DNA from: Phaeobacter sp. CECT 5382
GTDB taxonomy: Bacteria > Pseudomonadota > Alphaproteobacteria > Rhodobacterales > Rhodobacteraceae
Length of the DNA stretch: 53,670 nucleotides
Assembly: GCF_001457775.1 (NCBI RefSeq)
Contig: NZ_CYSG01000023.1
Span: forward strand, 1 to 53,670
Direction: 5' to 3'
The position numbers were made by a program, and so were the translations under genes. Below are positions 28,194 to 36,664 of this stretch, piece by piece (position 1 is the first letter of the stretch; each line of letters opens with the position of its first letter). Under the pieces are notes generated by a model. It saw nothing but the letters and a program-made list of their open reading frames with translations. It made no database searches and had not been told where the DNA came from.

Positions 28194-29180
28194 GTGGCAA
28201 GAGAACGTCTGAGTGTTGTCGTTACGCGACGGTTGCCGGAGCCGGTCGAGACGCGGCTGAGCGAGTTGTTTGATGTACGGCTGCGCAGCGATGATGCACC
28301 GATGAGCCGCCAGGAACTGGCCGCCGCCATGAAGGAAGCAGATGTATTGGTGCCCACGGTCACCGATCACCTTGATGCGGCCCTGCTGGGTCAGGCCGGA
28401 GAGAAGCTAAAGCTGATCGCCAACTACGGCGCCGGGGTGGATCACATCGATGTGGCCACGGCCCGCCAGCGCGGCATTCTGGTCTCCAATACGCCGGGTG
28501 TTCTGACCGATGATACCGCAGATATGGCGATGGCGCTGATCATGGCGGTGGTGCGACGCATCCCCGAGGGGCTCGCCGTTATGCAAAAGGGTGACTGGCA
28601 AGGCTGGGCACCTACGGCGATGCTGGGCGGGCGTCTTGCGGGGCGGCGTCTTGGCATTCTTGGCATGGGTCAGATCGGCGAGGCCGTTGCCCGCCGGGCG
28701 CGCGCCTTTGGCATGCAGATCCACTATCACAATCGCCGTCGGCGCCGGCCCGAGATCGAAAGCGAGCTGGAGGCGACCTATTGGGAAAGCCTGGACCAGA
28801 TGATCGCGCGCATGGATGTGATCTCGGTCAATTGCCCCTCGACACCCTCGTCGTTTCATTTGCTCAACGCACGCCGCCTGAAGCTGCTAAAGCCAACAGC
28901 GGTGGTGGTGAACACATCGCGCGGTGAGGTGATTGACGAAAACGCGCTGACGCGGATGCTGCGCAATAATGAAATTGCTGGCGCGGGTCTCGATGTTTAC
29001 GAGAATGGCACCGATATCAATCCACGTTTGCGCGAGTTGCCGAATGTGGTACTCCTTCCTCATATGGGGTCTGCAACTCTCGAAGGCCGGATCGAAATGG
29101 GCGAAAAAGTCCTGTTGAATATCAAAACCTTCGAGGATGGACATCGGCCACCTGATCTGGTGGTCCCAGCCATGTTGTAG
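28194..29180 (+). CDS. D-isomer-specific 2-hydroxyacid dehydrogenase (glyoxylate/hydroxypyruvate reductase-like)
   Basis: This 328-residue NAD(P)H-dependent dehydrogenase reduces 2-oxoacids such as glyoxylate or hydroxypyruvate. It shows LGILGMGQIGEAVARRA (dinucleotide fold), VNTSRGEVIDE (Arg of the catalytic triad), GAGLDVYENG (Glu region) and VLLPHMGSAT (catalytic His). The start is GTG at 28194, preceded by GGGAGAG seven bases upstream; the frame is open for another 66 codons upstream but that part is not protein-like for the family. Substrate preference cannot be read from sequence alone. Confidence 0.9.
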   Translation: MARERLSVVVTRRLPEPVETRLSELFDVRLRSDDAPMSRQELAAAMKEADVLVPTVTDHLDAALLGQAGEKLKLIANYGAGVDHIDVATARQRGILVSNTPGVLTDDTADMAMALIMAVVRRIPEGLAVMQKGDWQGWAPTAMLGGRLAGRRLGILGMGQIGEAVARRARAFGMQIHYHNRRRRRPEIESELEATYWESLDQMIARMDVISVNCPSTPSSFHLLNARRLKLLKPTAVVVNTSRGEVIDENALTRMLRNNEIAGAGLDVYENGTDINPRLRELPNVVLLPHMGSATLEGRIEMGEKVLLNIKTFEDGHRPPDLVVPAML

Positions 29181-29220
29181 GGTGCCGTATCACATCTGAG
29201 AGCTGTGATTGGAGATCTGC

Positions 29221-31041
29221 ATGAGACCGATTCTTTCCGCCTGTCTGGCTGCTTCGAGCTCGGCCCTTGTTGCCGCTGTTTTGTCTACGACTGTTGCACA
29301 TGCCCAGGAGGCTGCGGATGCGGTTGCCCCGGAAGGCGCCAGCGCCGGTGGCATGGCTGCCATTTCCGAGGCGGTAGCCACTTCATTGGCGGCAAAGGCG
29401 GCAGGGCGACCTGTTGAAGCTGAAAACTGGATGATTGCCGCCGCCAATCCTCATGCGGTTGAGGCAGGTGCTGCGATCCTGCGTCAGGGCGGTACGGCGG
29501 CTGATGCCATGGTAGCGGTGCAGACCGTTCTGGGATTGGTTGAGCCGCAGTCTTCGGGCCTTGGCGGTGGGGCCTTTCTGGTCTGGTATGATGCCAAATC
29601 GGGTGCAGTGACCACGCTGGACGCGCGCGAAACAGCCCCCTTGGCGGCAACGCCTCGGTTATTTCAGGACGACGCGGGTGAGCCGCTGAAATTCTTTGAT
29701 GCTGTCGTCGGTGGGCGTTCGGTTGGCACCCCCGGCACACCTGCTTTGCTGGAGGCTGCGCATCGGCGCTGGGGGCGCAGCAACTGGGGCACTCTATTTG
29801 AAGCGGGGATCGCACTGGCTGACGACGGCTTTGAGGTCTCGCCCCGAATGGCAGGCTCCATCGCGCGTGACGCGGAGCGTTTGGCGCGGTTTTCGGCAAC
29901 CGCCGACTATTTTCTGCCCGGCGGCACGCCGCTGGCTGCAGGTGATATGCTGACCAATCCGGCCTATGCGGAGGTTCTGCGCACCCTTGCAGACGAGGGC
30001 GCAGATGGATTTTATTCTGGTCCGATTGCAGGTGATATCGTTCGGACAGTCACCACGGTCTCAGATAACCCCGGTGTGCTTTCCGAGATGGATCTGGCGC
30101 TGTATCAGGTGAAGGAACGCGCTGCGAGCTGTGCCAGTTACCGCAGCTTTGAGGTCTGCGGCATGGGGCCGCCGTCCTCGGGGGCGCTGACCGTGGGGCA
30201 GATTCTCGGCATGCTTGGTGGCTATGATCTGGCAGCGCTGGGGGCGGAAAACCCGGAATCCTGGCGTTTGATCGGTGACGCCTCGCGGCTCGCCTTTGCG
30301 GATCGGGGCCGCTACATGGCCGATAGCGACTATGTGCCAGTGCCGGCTAAGGGGCTGGTCGATCCGGACTATCTGGCGGCGCGCGGCCAGCTGCTGGCGG
30401 GGGATGATGCCCTGCCCGAAGTGGTGCCGGGCAAGCCGGTGTTCGACCACGCGGCGTTGACACCGCGTTGGGCTGATGATGCCTCGATCGAGTTTCCCTC
30501 GACCTCGCATCTGTCGATTGTGGATCAGTATGGCAACGTGCTGTCGATGACTACGACGATTGAAAACGGCTTTGGCTCGCGCTTGATGACCAATGGGTTT
30601 TTGCTGAACAATGAGCTGACAGATTTCTCTTTCCGCAGCCACCGCGGCGGGGTGCCGATTGCCAACCGGGTGGAGCCCGGCAAGCGTCCGCGGTCCTCGA
30701 TGGCGCCAACCATCGTTTTGCAGGATGGCAAGCCAGTTCTGGCCATTGGCTCTCCGGGTGGCAGCCGTATCATTGGCTACGTGGCCAGTGCCATCGTAGC
30801 CTGGGCCGACTGGGGGATGAATGTCCAGCAGGCGCTTTCGCTGCCCCATGCGGTTAACCGTTTCGGCACCTATGATCTTGAGGCTGGGACCGCTGCCGCG
30901 GGTCTGGAGGGCGCGCTCAGCGAAATGGGCTACAAGGTCAATATCCGCGATCTGAACTCTGGGCTGCATGCGATTGAGATCGGCGAGACCCTTAAGGGCG
31001 GCGCCGACCCGCGTCGCGAAGGCGTGGCTCTCGGGGAATGA
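29221..31041 (+). CDS. ggt: Gamma-glutamyltransferase (glutathione hydrolase)
   Basis: This is a 606-residue periplasmic enzyme that cleaves glutathione and other gamma-glutamyl compounds. It begins with a Sec signal peptide (RPILSACLAASSSALVAAVLSTTVAHAQ). The family opening NWMIAAANPHAVEAGAAILRQGGTAADAMVA is present, with SSGLGGGAFLVWYD. The autoprocessing site is at TSHLSIVDQYGNVLSMT, where the Thr becomes the nucleophile of the small subunit. The C-terminal motif is GSPGGSRIIGYV. ATG at 29221 has GGAG six bases upstream. A strong terminator follows. Confidence 0.95.
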   Translation: MRPILSACLAASSSALVAAVLSTTVAHAQEAADAVAPEGASAGGMAAISEAVATSLAAKAAGRPVEAENWMIAAANPHAVEAGAAILRQGGTAADAMVAVQTVLGLVEPQSSGLGGGAFLVWYDAKSGAVTTLDARETAPLAATPRLFQDDAGEPLKFFDAVVGGRSVGTPGTPALLEAAHRRWGRSNWGTLFEAGIALADDGFEVSPRMAGSIARDAERLARFSATADYFLPGGTPLAAGDMLTNPAYAEVLRTLADEGADGFYSGPIAGDIVRTVTTVSDNPGVLSEMDLALYQVKERAASCASYRSFEVCGMGPPSSGALTVGQILGMLGGYDLAALGAENPESWRLIGDASRLAFADRGRYMADSDYVPVPAKGLVDPDYLAARGQLLAGDDALPEVVPGKPVFDHAALTPRWADDASIEFPSTSHLSIVDQYGNVLSMTTTIENGFGSRLMTNGFLLNNELTDFSFRSHRGGVPIANRVEPGKRPRSSMAPTIVLQDGKPVLAIGSPGGSRIIGYVASAIVAWADWGMNVQQALSLPHAVNRFGTYDLEAGTAAAGLEGALSEMGYKVNIRDLNSGLHAIEIGETLKGGADPRREGVALGE

Positions 31042-31078
31042 CATATCCGGCGTAATAACCTTGCATGCGCGAGGGGGC

Positions 31079-31114
31079 AAAGGCGCGGGCATCACTTGTC
31101 TGCGCCTTTTTTTT
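31079..31114 (+). terminator. Rho-independent terminator after ggt
   Basis: Stem AAAGGCGC / GCGCCTTT with a 15-base loop, running into eight T residues, 37 bases past the ggt stop. Confidence 0.87.
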
Positions 31115-31129
31115 AAGTCATAAGGGCGT

Positions 31130-31151
31130 ACGTGTTGTCATGACAACACGT
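31130..31151. promoter_or_regulatory. Perfect 22-bp palindrome, likely operator of the D-lactate dehydrogenase gene
   Basis: The half-site ACGTGTTGTCA is followed directly by its exact complement TGACAACACGT. The centre TTGTC-AT-GACAA resembles operators of GntR-family (FadR/LldR branch) repressors, which commonly control lactate and glycolate oxidation genes. It lies 49 bases before the start of the flavin dehydrogenase. No such regulator is encoded in the window. Confidence 0.72.
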
Positions 31152-31200
31152 GGAATGAAGGCGGCCCGCAAGTGGGTCGGGGGAAGAAGAGGAACAGGAC

Positions 31201-32610
31201 ATGGTGCAAGCCACAGCATTGCCGCGGAATGAGGCTGGGATCAAAGCCGCGATTGACGTACTCAAACAGCAGTTTGGCGAGCAGTTGCAAACGGGTCAGG
31301 CGATCCGCGAACAGCATGGTCACACCACCACCTGGATTACGAATCAGGCGCCGGATGCGGTGGTCTTTCCGACCACGACGCAGGAGGTGTCTGACATCGT
31401 GAAATGCTGCGCCGAATATGGCGTGCCGGTCATTCCCTTTGGCACAGGAACATCGCTGGAGGGCCATGTGAACGCACCCGCCGGTGGGATCTGTGTCGAC
31501 ATGATGCGAATGGATCAGATCCTGGCAGTCCATGCCGAAGATCTGGACGTCGTGGTGCAGCCTGGCGTTACCCGCGAGCAACTGAACACCTTCCTGCGCG
31601 ATCAGGGGCTGTTCTTTCCGATTGATCCCGGTGCCAATGCCTCCCTTGGGGGTATGGCCGCGACGCGGGCCTCGGGCACCAATGCGGTGCGCTATGGCAC
31701 CATGAAAGATAACGTACTGGCGCTTGAGGTGGTTATGGCCGATGGCGAGGTGATCCGCACGGCACAGCGGGCCAAGAAATCCTCGGCGGGCTATGATCTA
31801 ACCCGCCTGATGGTCGGATCCGAAGGCACCCTGGGTCTTATGACCGAAATCACCCTGCGCCTGCAGGGCATCCCCGAAGCGATCCGCTCGGCGCGCTGTT
31901 CCTTTCGCACCGTGGATGATGCCTGCCGGGCTGTGATGATGACCATCCAATATGGTATCCCGGTGGCCCGGATGGAGCTTTTGGACGAGATGAGCGTCAA
32001 GGCCGCCAACAGTTATTCCAAGCTGTCACTGCCGGAAACGCCGCTGCTACTGCTGGAGTTCCACGGATCCGACGCGGGTGTTGTTGAACAGACAGAAGTG
32101 TTCAACGCGATCGCCGAAGAGTTCGGCGGTTTTGACTTTGCCGCGACCTCCACAGCGGAAGAGCGCAACCAGCTTTGGCAGGCGCGTCATGACATGTACT
32201 GGGCCTGCATGCAGATCCGTCCCGCAGCGAAGGGGATTTCCACCGACGTCTGTGTTCCGATCTCGCGGCTGGCGGAATGCGTCGCGGCAACCCAGGCCAA
32301 GGCCGATGAGCTGGGCCTGATCGCGCCGATTGTTGGCCATGTCGGCGACGGCAATTTCCATTCCCTGGTTCTGGTGGACATGGAAAACGCTGATGAACGG
32401 CAAAAAGCGGATGAGTTCATCGGCTGGTTGAATGATATGGCGATTTCGATGGATGGCACCTGCACCGGGGAACATGGCATCGGGCAGGGCAAACGCCCCT
32501 ATCTGCAAAAGGAGTTGGGTGCTGCGACCCGCTATATGGCGGCCATCAAAGCAGCCCTTGATCCTGACAATATCCTGAACCCCGGCAAGATCCTCAGCGA
32601 CAAGGGCTGA
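31201..32610 (+). CDS. FAD-linked D-lactate dehydrogenase / glycolate oxidase-like
   Basis: This 469-residue flavoenzyme oxidises a 2-hydroxyacid, probably D-lactate, and passes electrons to cytochrome or quinone. It has an N-terminal PCMH-type FAD domain (AVVFPTTTQEVSDIVKCC, PFGTGTSLEGHVNAP, GGMAATRASGTNAVRYGTMKDNVL, VGSEGTLGLMTEITLRL) and a C-terminal FAD-oxidase domain with the metal-site segments GHVGDGNFHSLV and GTCTGEHGIGQGKR. It resembles the DLD (cytochrome) group more than GlcD. AGGAA is well spaced before the ATG. The palindrome at 31130-31151 suggests repression relieved by a hydroxyacid. Confidence 0.9.
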   Translation: MVQATALPRNEAGIKAAIDVLKQQFGEQLQTGQAIREQHGHTTTWITNQAPDAVVFPTTTQEVSDIVKCCAEYGVPVIPFGTGTSLEGHVNAPAGGICVDMMRMDQILAVHAEDLDVVVQPGVTREQLNTFLRDQGLFFPIDPGANASLGGMAATRASGTNAVRYGTMKDNVLALEVVMADGEVIRTAQRAKKSSAGYDLTRLMVGSEGTLGLMTEITLRLQGIPEAIRSARCSFRTVDDACRAVMMTIQYGIPVARMELLDEMSVKAANSYSKLSLPETPLLLLEFHGSDAGVVEQTEVFNAIAEEFGGFDFAATSTAEERNQLWQARHDMYWACMQIRPAAKGISTDVCVPISRLAECVAATQAKADELGLIAPIVGHVGDGNFHSLVLVDMENADERQKADEFIGWLNDMAISMDGTCTGEHGIGQGKRPYLQKELGAATRYMAAIKAALDPDNILNPGKILSDKG

Positions 32611-32738
32611 ACCCAAAGGGGTGAGGCAATAGGACTGCGCTCTTCGGGTTTGCCCTCTTTGCCTCTGCCATAATTTTGCACCGCATCATCCTTTAGCCTT
32701 GCGGCACGGGGTGCCGGTGCGAAATTTGGAGGGTGCAG

Positions 32739-33119
32739 ATGGGAGTGCGAAAAGCTTTGGGAATACTTGCTTTCTCGACGCAGGCAGTCATTGCCGTGGA
32801 CTATAACATGCAAAGTCAAAAAGCGGGCCTGCAGCCGGGCGAGCTGAGCATGTCCGAATACGCCGCCATTGTGCAAAAGCGCTACGAGGCCCCAAAGAGT
32901 ATTCAATTTGTAGCAGAAGAGACGCGCACCACGGGGCTGTGGGGCAAGCTTTCCGGGGTTGGCTCTCAGGTTGGCTCCGGGGTTGGCACCGGGGGTGGTG
33001 CTGGGCTCGCGGCGCGCGCGACCGGAAGGGAAGATCTTGCCAAGGCCGAGATCACTCCCGGATCTGAAGCCCCAGCGCCGGTTTGTATCCGGCGTGGCAC
33101 TGCGCTGGACTGCAACTAG
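32739..33119 (+). CDS. Small hypothetical protein with glycine-rich repeats
   Basis: This 126-residue protein is not recognised. The N-terminus (MGVRKALGILAFSTQAVIA) is weakly hydrophobic, possibly a signal anchor. It continues with a helical part (LSMSEYAAIVQKRYEAPKSIQFV), a glycine-rich stretch from a DNA tandem repeat (GSQVGSGVGTGGGAG), and a C-terminus with two cysteines (PVCIRRGTALDCN). ATG at 32739 has GGAGG six bases ahead. Confidence 0.6.
   Translation: MGVRKALGILAFSTQAVIAVDYNMQSQKAGLQPGELSMSEYAAIVQKRYEAPKSIQFVAEETRTTGLWGKLSGVGSQVGSGVGTGGGAGLAARATGREDLAKAEITPGSEAPAPVCIRRGTALDCN
32957..33004 (+). repeat. 12-base tandem repeats in coding sequence
   Basis: Units GGTTGGCTCTCA, GGTTGGCTCCGG, GGTTGGCACCGG and a degenerate GGGTGGTGCTGG follow each other in frame. 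They encode V-G-S-Q, V-G-S-G, V-G-T-G and G-G-A-G-like units, a possible slippage-prone linker. Confidence 0.75.
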
Positions 33120-33333
33120 CAAGATTGAAATTTCAGACCAAAAGCAAGGGGCGCCATGGAGCGCCTCTGATGCGTATTGGGGCACGCGCCAGCCGTTCTG
33201 GCTGTCGCATTTTGAATTTAGCCGGGGGAAAGGTCGGTTTTGTGTTTTTTTGCGTCGGATGGATTTAGCGGAAATCTCTGCGGCGCGGGCATAACATTGC
33301 AAAACCGAGTCACTTGTTCCGGAGAACGGCCTC

Positions 33334-35844
33334 ATGAAAACCCAAGTCAAAGCACTGGTCGTCGGCGGCGGCGCCGTTGGTACCTCAATCGCCTATCACC
33401 TCGCTAAAGCCGGCTGGGATGACGTCATGCTGATAGAGCGTGACGAGCTGACCTCTGGCTCGACCTGGCACGCGGCGGGCCTTTTGCCGCTGTTCAACAT
33501 GTCCTATGCGACCACCCACATTCACAAATACTCGGTCGATTTCTACAAGCAGCTGGAAGAGGAGACCGGTCTCAACGCTGGGTTCGCGGTCGTCGGCAAT
33601 CTGCGTATGGCGCAGACCGAAGAGCGTATGGACGAGTACAAGCTCTATGCCTCGACAGCAGAAACTTGTGATGTGGATTATGAATGGCTGACACCTGACC
33701 AGATCAAAGAACGCTGGCCCTTGATCCGCACCGACGATCTGAAAGGCGCGATCTACCACACCGAGGACGGCTATATAAACCCCGCAGATGTGACCCAGGC
33801 CATGGCCAAGGGCGCCCGTCAGCGCGGCGTTGAAATCGTGCGTAAGATGCAGGCCGATGCCTTCCATTGGACCGGTACCCATTGGGAAGTTACCTGCACC
33901 AAAATGGTCGAGCAGGGCGGCAATCTGGTGCCCTCGGATGAGCAAGTTGTCATCACCGCTGAGCATGTTGTGACCGCCTCTGGGAACCACGCACAGCGCA
34001 CCGCCAAGATGCTGGGTATCAAGATGCCTGCAATCCCGGTGGAACACACCTTCATCGTCATGGACAAAGACCCGGAGCTGGTCAAATGGCGCGAAGCTGG
34101 CAACCCCGAGCACCCCGTTGTGCGCGATGCCGACAATGAGTCCTATGCCCGCGAAGAGCGTGGCGGCTGGATCCTGGGTATCTATGAAAAAGACGCGCCA
34201 GCCCGGTTTGAGCACGGCGTTCCAGACAGCTTCCGCGCCGACTTGTTCCCGCTGGATCTGGACCGGATTGCTGAACAGTATATGGCGATGACCGAGCGGG
34301 TGCCTTCTTGCGCTGAATCCGGCCTTAAAGACGATTTCAACGGCCCGATCTGCTACACGCCGGACGGTAACCCGCTGGTTGGCCCAGCTCCTGGCCTGCG
34401 CAATATGTGGCTGGCCGAGGGTTTCTCTTTCGGGATCACTGCAGGTGGCGGTACTGGCTACTATCTGGCCCAGATGATGGTCGATGGCGAAGCTGAGATC
34501 GATATGGCAAGCTTGGACCCCAAGCGGTATTCGCAGAACTGGATGACCACCGAGTTCGCAGCCCGCAAAAACGAAGAGTGCTACGAGCATGTCTACGTTC
34601 TGCACCATCCCGACGAGGAACGCCCCGCGGCACGCCCTTTGCGGTGCTCGCCTGCCTTTGACCGCCAAAAAGAGCGCGGCGCGCAATTTGGTTGGGTCAA
34701 CGGCTGGGAACGCCCCAACTACTTTGGCCCGCTGGATGCGCCAGAAACCTTTGACCACGACGCGCGCTCCTTCCGTCGTGGTGGCTGGTGGAACTATGCG
34801 GTTGAGGAAGCCAAATCGATCCGCGAAGGTGTTGGCCTGGTGGATGCAACCGCCTTTACCAAGCATGTCGTCAAGGGCCCCGGTGCCACCCAGTTCCTGG
34901 ATTGGTTCACCTGTAACAAACTGCCCAAGATTGGCCGTATCAACCTAACCTATGCGCTGACCTCGGCGGGGACCACCCGTACCGAATACACCATCGTGCG
35001 CAACGGAGAAAACAACTACTATCTGGTCTCAGCGGGTGCCTGGACTGAATACGACGCGGACTTCCTGCGCAAGGCTGCCGAAGACAAGATGGAAGAGTTC
35101 GGCTACATCGAGATCCAGGATGTCACCACCCAGTGGGGCGTCTTTGCCATCGCGGGCCCAAAATCGCGGGATGTACTGAAAGAAATCATCAGTGATGCGG
35201 ATCCGGAAACAGCCCTGAGCAACAAGCGCTTCCCTTGGCTTTCGGCGCGCCAGATCGAGCTGGGTATGTGCCCGGTCAATGCGATCCGTGTGGCCTATAC
35301 TGGTGAACTTGGCTGGGAACTGCACCACCCGATCGAAATGCAGAACTACCTGTTTGATCTGCTCGAAAAGGCTGGCGAGAAGCACGGTATGAAGCTGGTT
35401 GGCGCCCGCGCTCAGAACTGGCTGCGGATGGAAAAATCCTACCGGGCATTTGGCACCGAGCTGGGCCGCGACGCAACGCCTGCCGAAGCGGACCTGCCGC
35501 GCTTTATCGATCTGGAGAAAGACTTCCATGGTAAAGACGCCATGGTTGAAAAGGGCGTGCGTTTCAAATGTTGCACCCTGCTGATCGACGGTCCGGATGA
35601 TGCCGATCCATGGGGCCGCGAAGTACTCTATACCGAAGATGGCGCAACCCGCGTGGGACGTTTGACCTCGGGCGGCTATTCGGTGGCCTTCGAGAAGTCG
35701 ATCGGTATGGGCTATGTACCGCCAGAACTGGCTGTTGAAGGCACTAAGCTGAAGGTCAAGTTGCAGGACAAGCTGTGGGATGCGGTCGTGACCTGCGACA
35801 GCCCCTATGATCCGACCAATGCGACCATCCGTCAAAACGGCTAA
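33334..35844 (+). CDS. FAD oxidoreductase-GcvT fusion (dimethylglycine dehydrogenase-like)
   Basis: This 836-residue enzyme resembles dimethylglycine/sarcosine dehydrogenase and PDPR. Domains are an N-terminal DAO flavin domain (VVGGGAVGTSIAYHLAKAG; SGSTWHAAGLLP, in which the His is the covalent FAD site of mammalian DMGDH), an FAO_M middle domain (about 375-430), and a C-terminal GcvT folate-binding domain (about 440-820) with AGPKSRDVL, YTGELGWELH and LRMEKSYRAFGTEL. It probably demethylates an N-methylated amine and hands the one-carbon unit to tetrahydrofolate; glycine-betaine or DMSP-related methylated substrates would suit a marine roseobacter, but the exact substrate is not visible. 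Ribosome site GGAG precedes the ATG. Confidence 0.88.
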   Translation: MKTQVKALVVGGGAVGTSIAYHLAKAGWDDVMLIERDELTSGSTWHAAGLLPLFNMSYATTHIHKYSVDFYKQLEEETGLNAGFAVVGNLRMAQTEERMDEYKLYASTAETCDVDYEWLTPDQIKERWPLIRTDDLKGAIYHTEDGYINPADVTQAMAKGARQRGVEIVRKMQADAFHWTGTHWEVTCTKMVEQGGNLVPSDEQVVITAEHVVTASGNHAQRTAKMLGIKMPAIPVEHTFIVMDKDPELVKWREAGNPEHPVVRDADNESYAREERGGWILGIYEKDAPARFEHGVPDSFRADLFPLDLDRIAEQYMAMTERVPSCAESGLKDDFNGPICYTPDGNPLVGPAPGLRNMWLAEGFSFGITAGGGTGYYLAQMMVDGEAEIDMASLDPKRYSQNWMTTEFAARKNEECYEHVYVLHHPDEERPAARPLRCSPAFDRQKERGAQFGWVNGWERPNYFGPLDAPETFDHDARSFRRGGWWNYAVEEAKSIREGVGLVDATAFTKHVVKGPGATQFLDWFTCNKLPKIGRINLTYALTSAGTTRTEYTIVRNGENNYYLVSAGAWTEYDADFLRKAAEDKMEEFGYIEIQDVTTQWGVFAIAGPKSRDVLKEIISDADPETALSNKRFPWLSARQIELGMCPVNAIRVAYTGELGWELHHPIEMQNYLFDLLEKAGEKHGMKLVGARAQNWLRMEKSYRAFGTELGRDATPAEADLPRFIDLEKDFHGKDAMVEKGVRFKCCTLLIDGPDDADPWGREVLYTEDGATRVGRLTSGGYSVAFEKSIGMGYVPPELAVEGTKLKVKLQDKLWDAVVTCDSPYDPTNATIRQNG

Positions 35845-35897
35845 GCCCTGGCTTTAGATCCGCGCTTTCGAGGTTTGCCTTTGGGCGTAAGATAACG

Positions 35898-35930
35898 AAC
35901 CTGCCGCATATCTGTGCGGCAGGTTTTTTT
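35898..35930 (+). terminator. Rho-independent terminator after the DMGDH-like gene
   Basis: An 11-base-pair perfect stem AACCTGCCGCA / TGCGGCAGGTT with a six-base loop leads into seven T residues, 54 bases past the stop codon. Confidence 0.9.
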
Positions 35931-36011
35931 AGGGCTTTCTTTCAAATCGGGGGCCGAGAGGGATATTGCTGGGCAGGCTTTGGGCCTGTCAAAGGGCTTT
36001 CGAAGGCTTAG

Positions 36012-36659
36012 TTAGTAGGGTTTTGAAATCACCCCGTACTGAGCATAGCCGCGATACAGATCCTGATGCTGCGAGATGCCGCCGATGCCAGACGCGCAGG
36101 CGGACAGGGCCTGTTTCAGCTCCAGTCGCGGGCTGACGTGAAACTTTGCCAACCAGCGATGCAGGGCCCTGCCAAAAGGGCGTGGCAGGCCGCTTTGGTC
36201 TGAAAAATCCACCACGTGCAGCTGGCCACCGGGACTCAGCTGTCGACAGGCCATGCGCAGGGCGCTTTTCCAGGCAGGGATCATTGAGATGCCGTAGGAG
36301 ATGAATATTCGGTCAAATCTGGGGCGATGAAACAGGGCAGAGCTGTTGAAATCGCAGGCGTCCGCCTGTGCCAGCTGCACCCGGCTGCCCAGTTTGTCAC
36401 TGGCCGTGGCAAGCATTTTAGCCGATATATCCAGTCCGTAAAAAGCGCATTCAGGGTATTTGCGGGCCGCCAGGTGCAGATTTCGCCCGGTGCCGCAGGC
36501 GACCTCAAGTACGTGCGATCCGGGTTTAGGGGCCAGCCCGGCAATCAGCCGGTCACGGCCAAACAGGTAATACTTGCGGGTCAGATCATAGATGATGCGT
36601 TGGTGGCGGTAGGTTTCGTCCATCAAATCAGCATGGGATCTTGAGGTGGTATCCAACAT
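36012..36659 (-). CDS. btaB: Betaine-lipid N-methyltransferase
   Basis: This 215-residue class I AdoMet methyltransferase (VLEVACGTGRNLHLA; FYGLDISAKML; VQLAQADACDF) matches BtaB, which trimethylates diacylglycerol-homoserine to the betaine lipid DGTS. The call rests strongly on the gene directly upstream being btaA, five bases away in the same direction. N-terminal HADLMDETYRHQRIIYDLTRKYYLFGRDRLI is typical of the family. It is the last gene of the plcP-btaA-btaB unit. Confidence 0.88.
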   Translation of the reverse strand: MLDTTSRSHADLMDETYRHQRIIYDLTRKYYLFGRDRLIAGLAPKPGSHVLEVACGTGRNLHLAARKYPECAFYGLDISAKMLATASDKLGSRVQLAQADACDFNSSALFHRPRFDRIFISYGISMIPAWKSALRMACRQLSPGGQLHVVDFSDQSGLPRPFGRALHRWLAKFHVSPRLELKQALSACASGIGGISQHQDLYRGYAQYGVISKPY

Positions 36660-36664
36660 GTCTC

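Noticed and set aside
33385-34866. 493-codon minus-strand frame inside the DMGDH-like gene
   Set aside because: Antisense shadow; the sense frame has full domain support.
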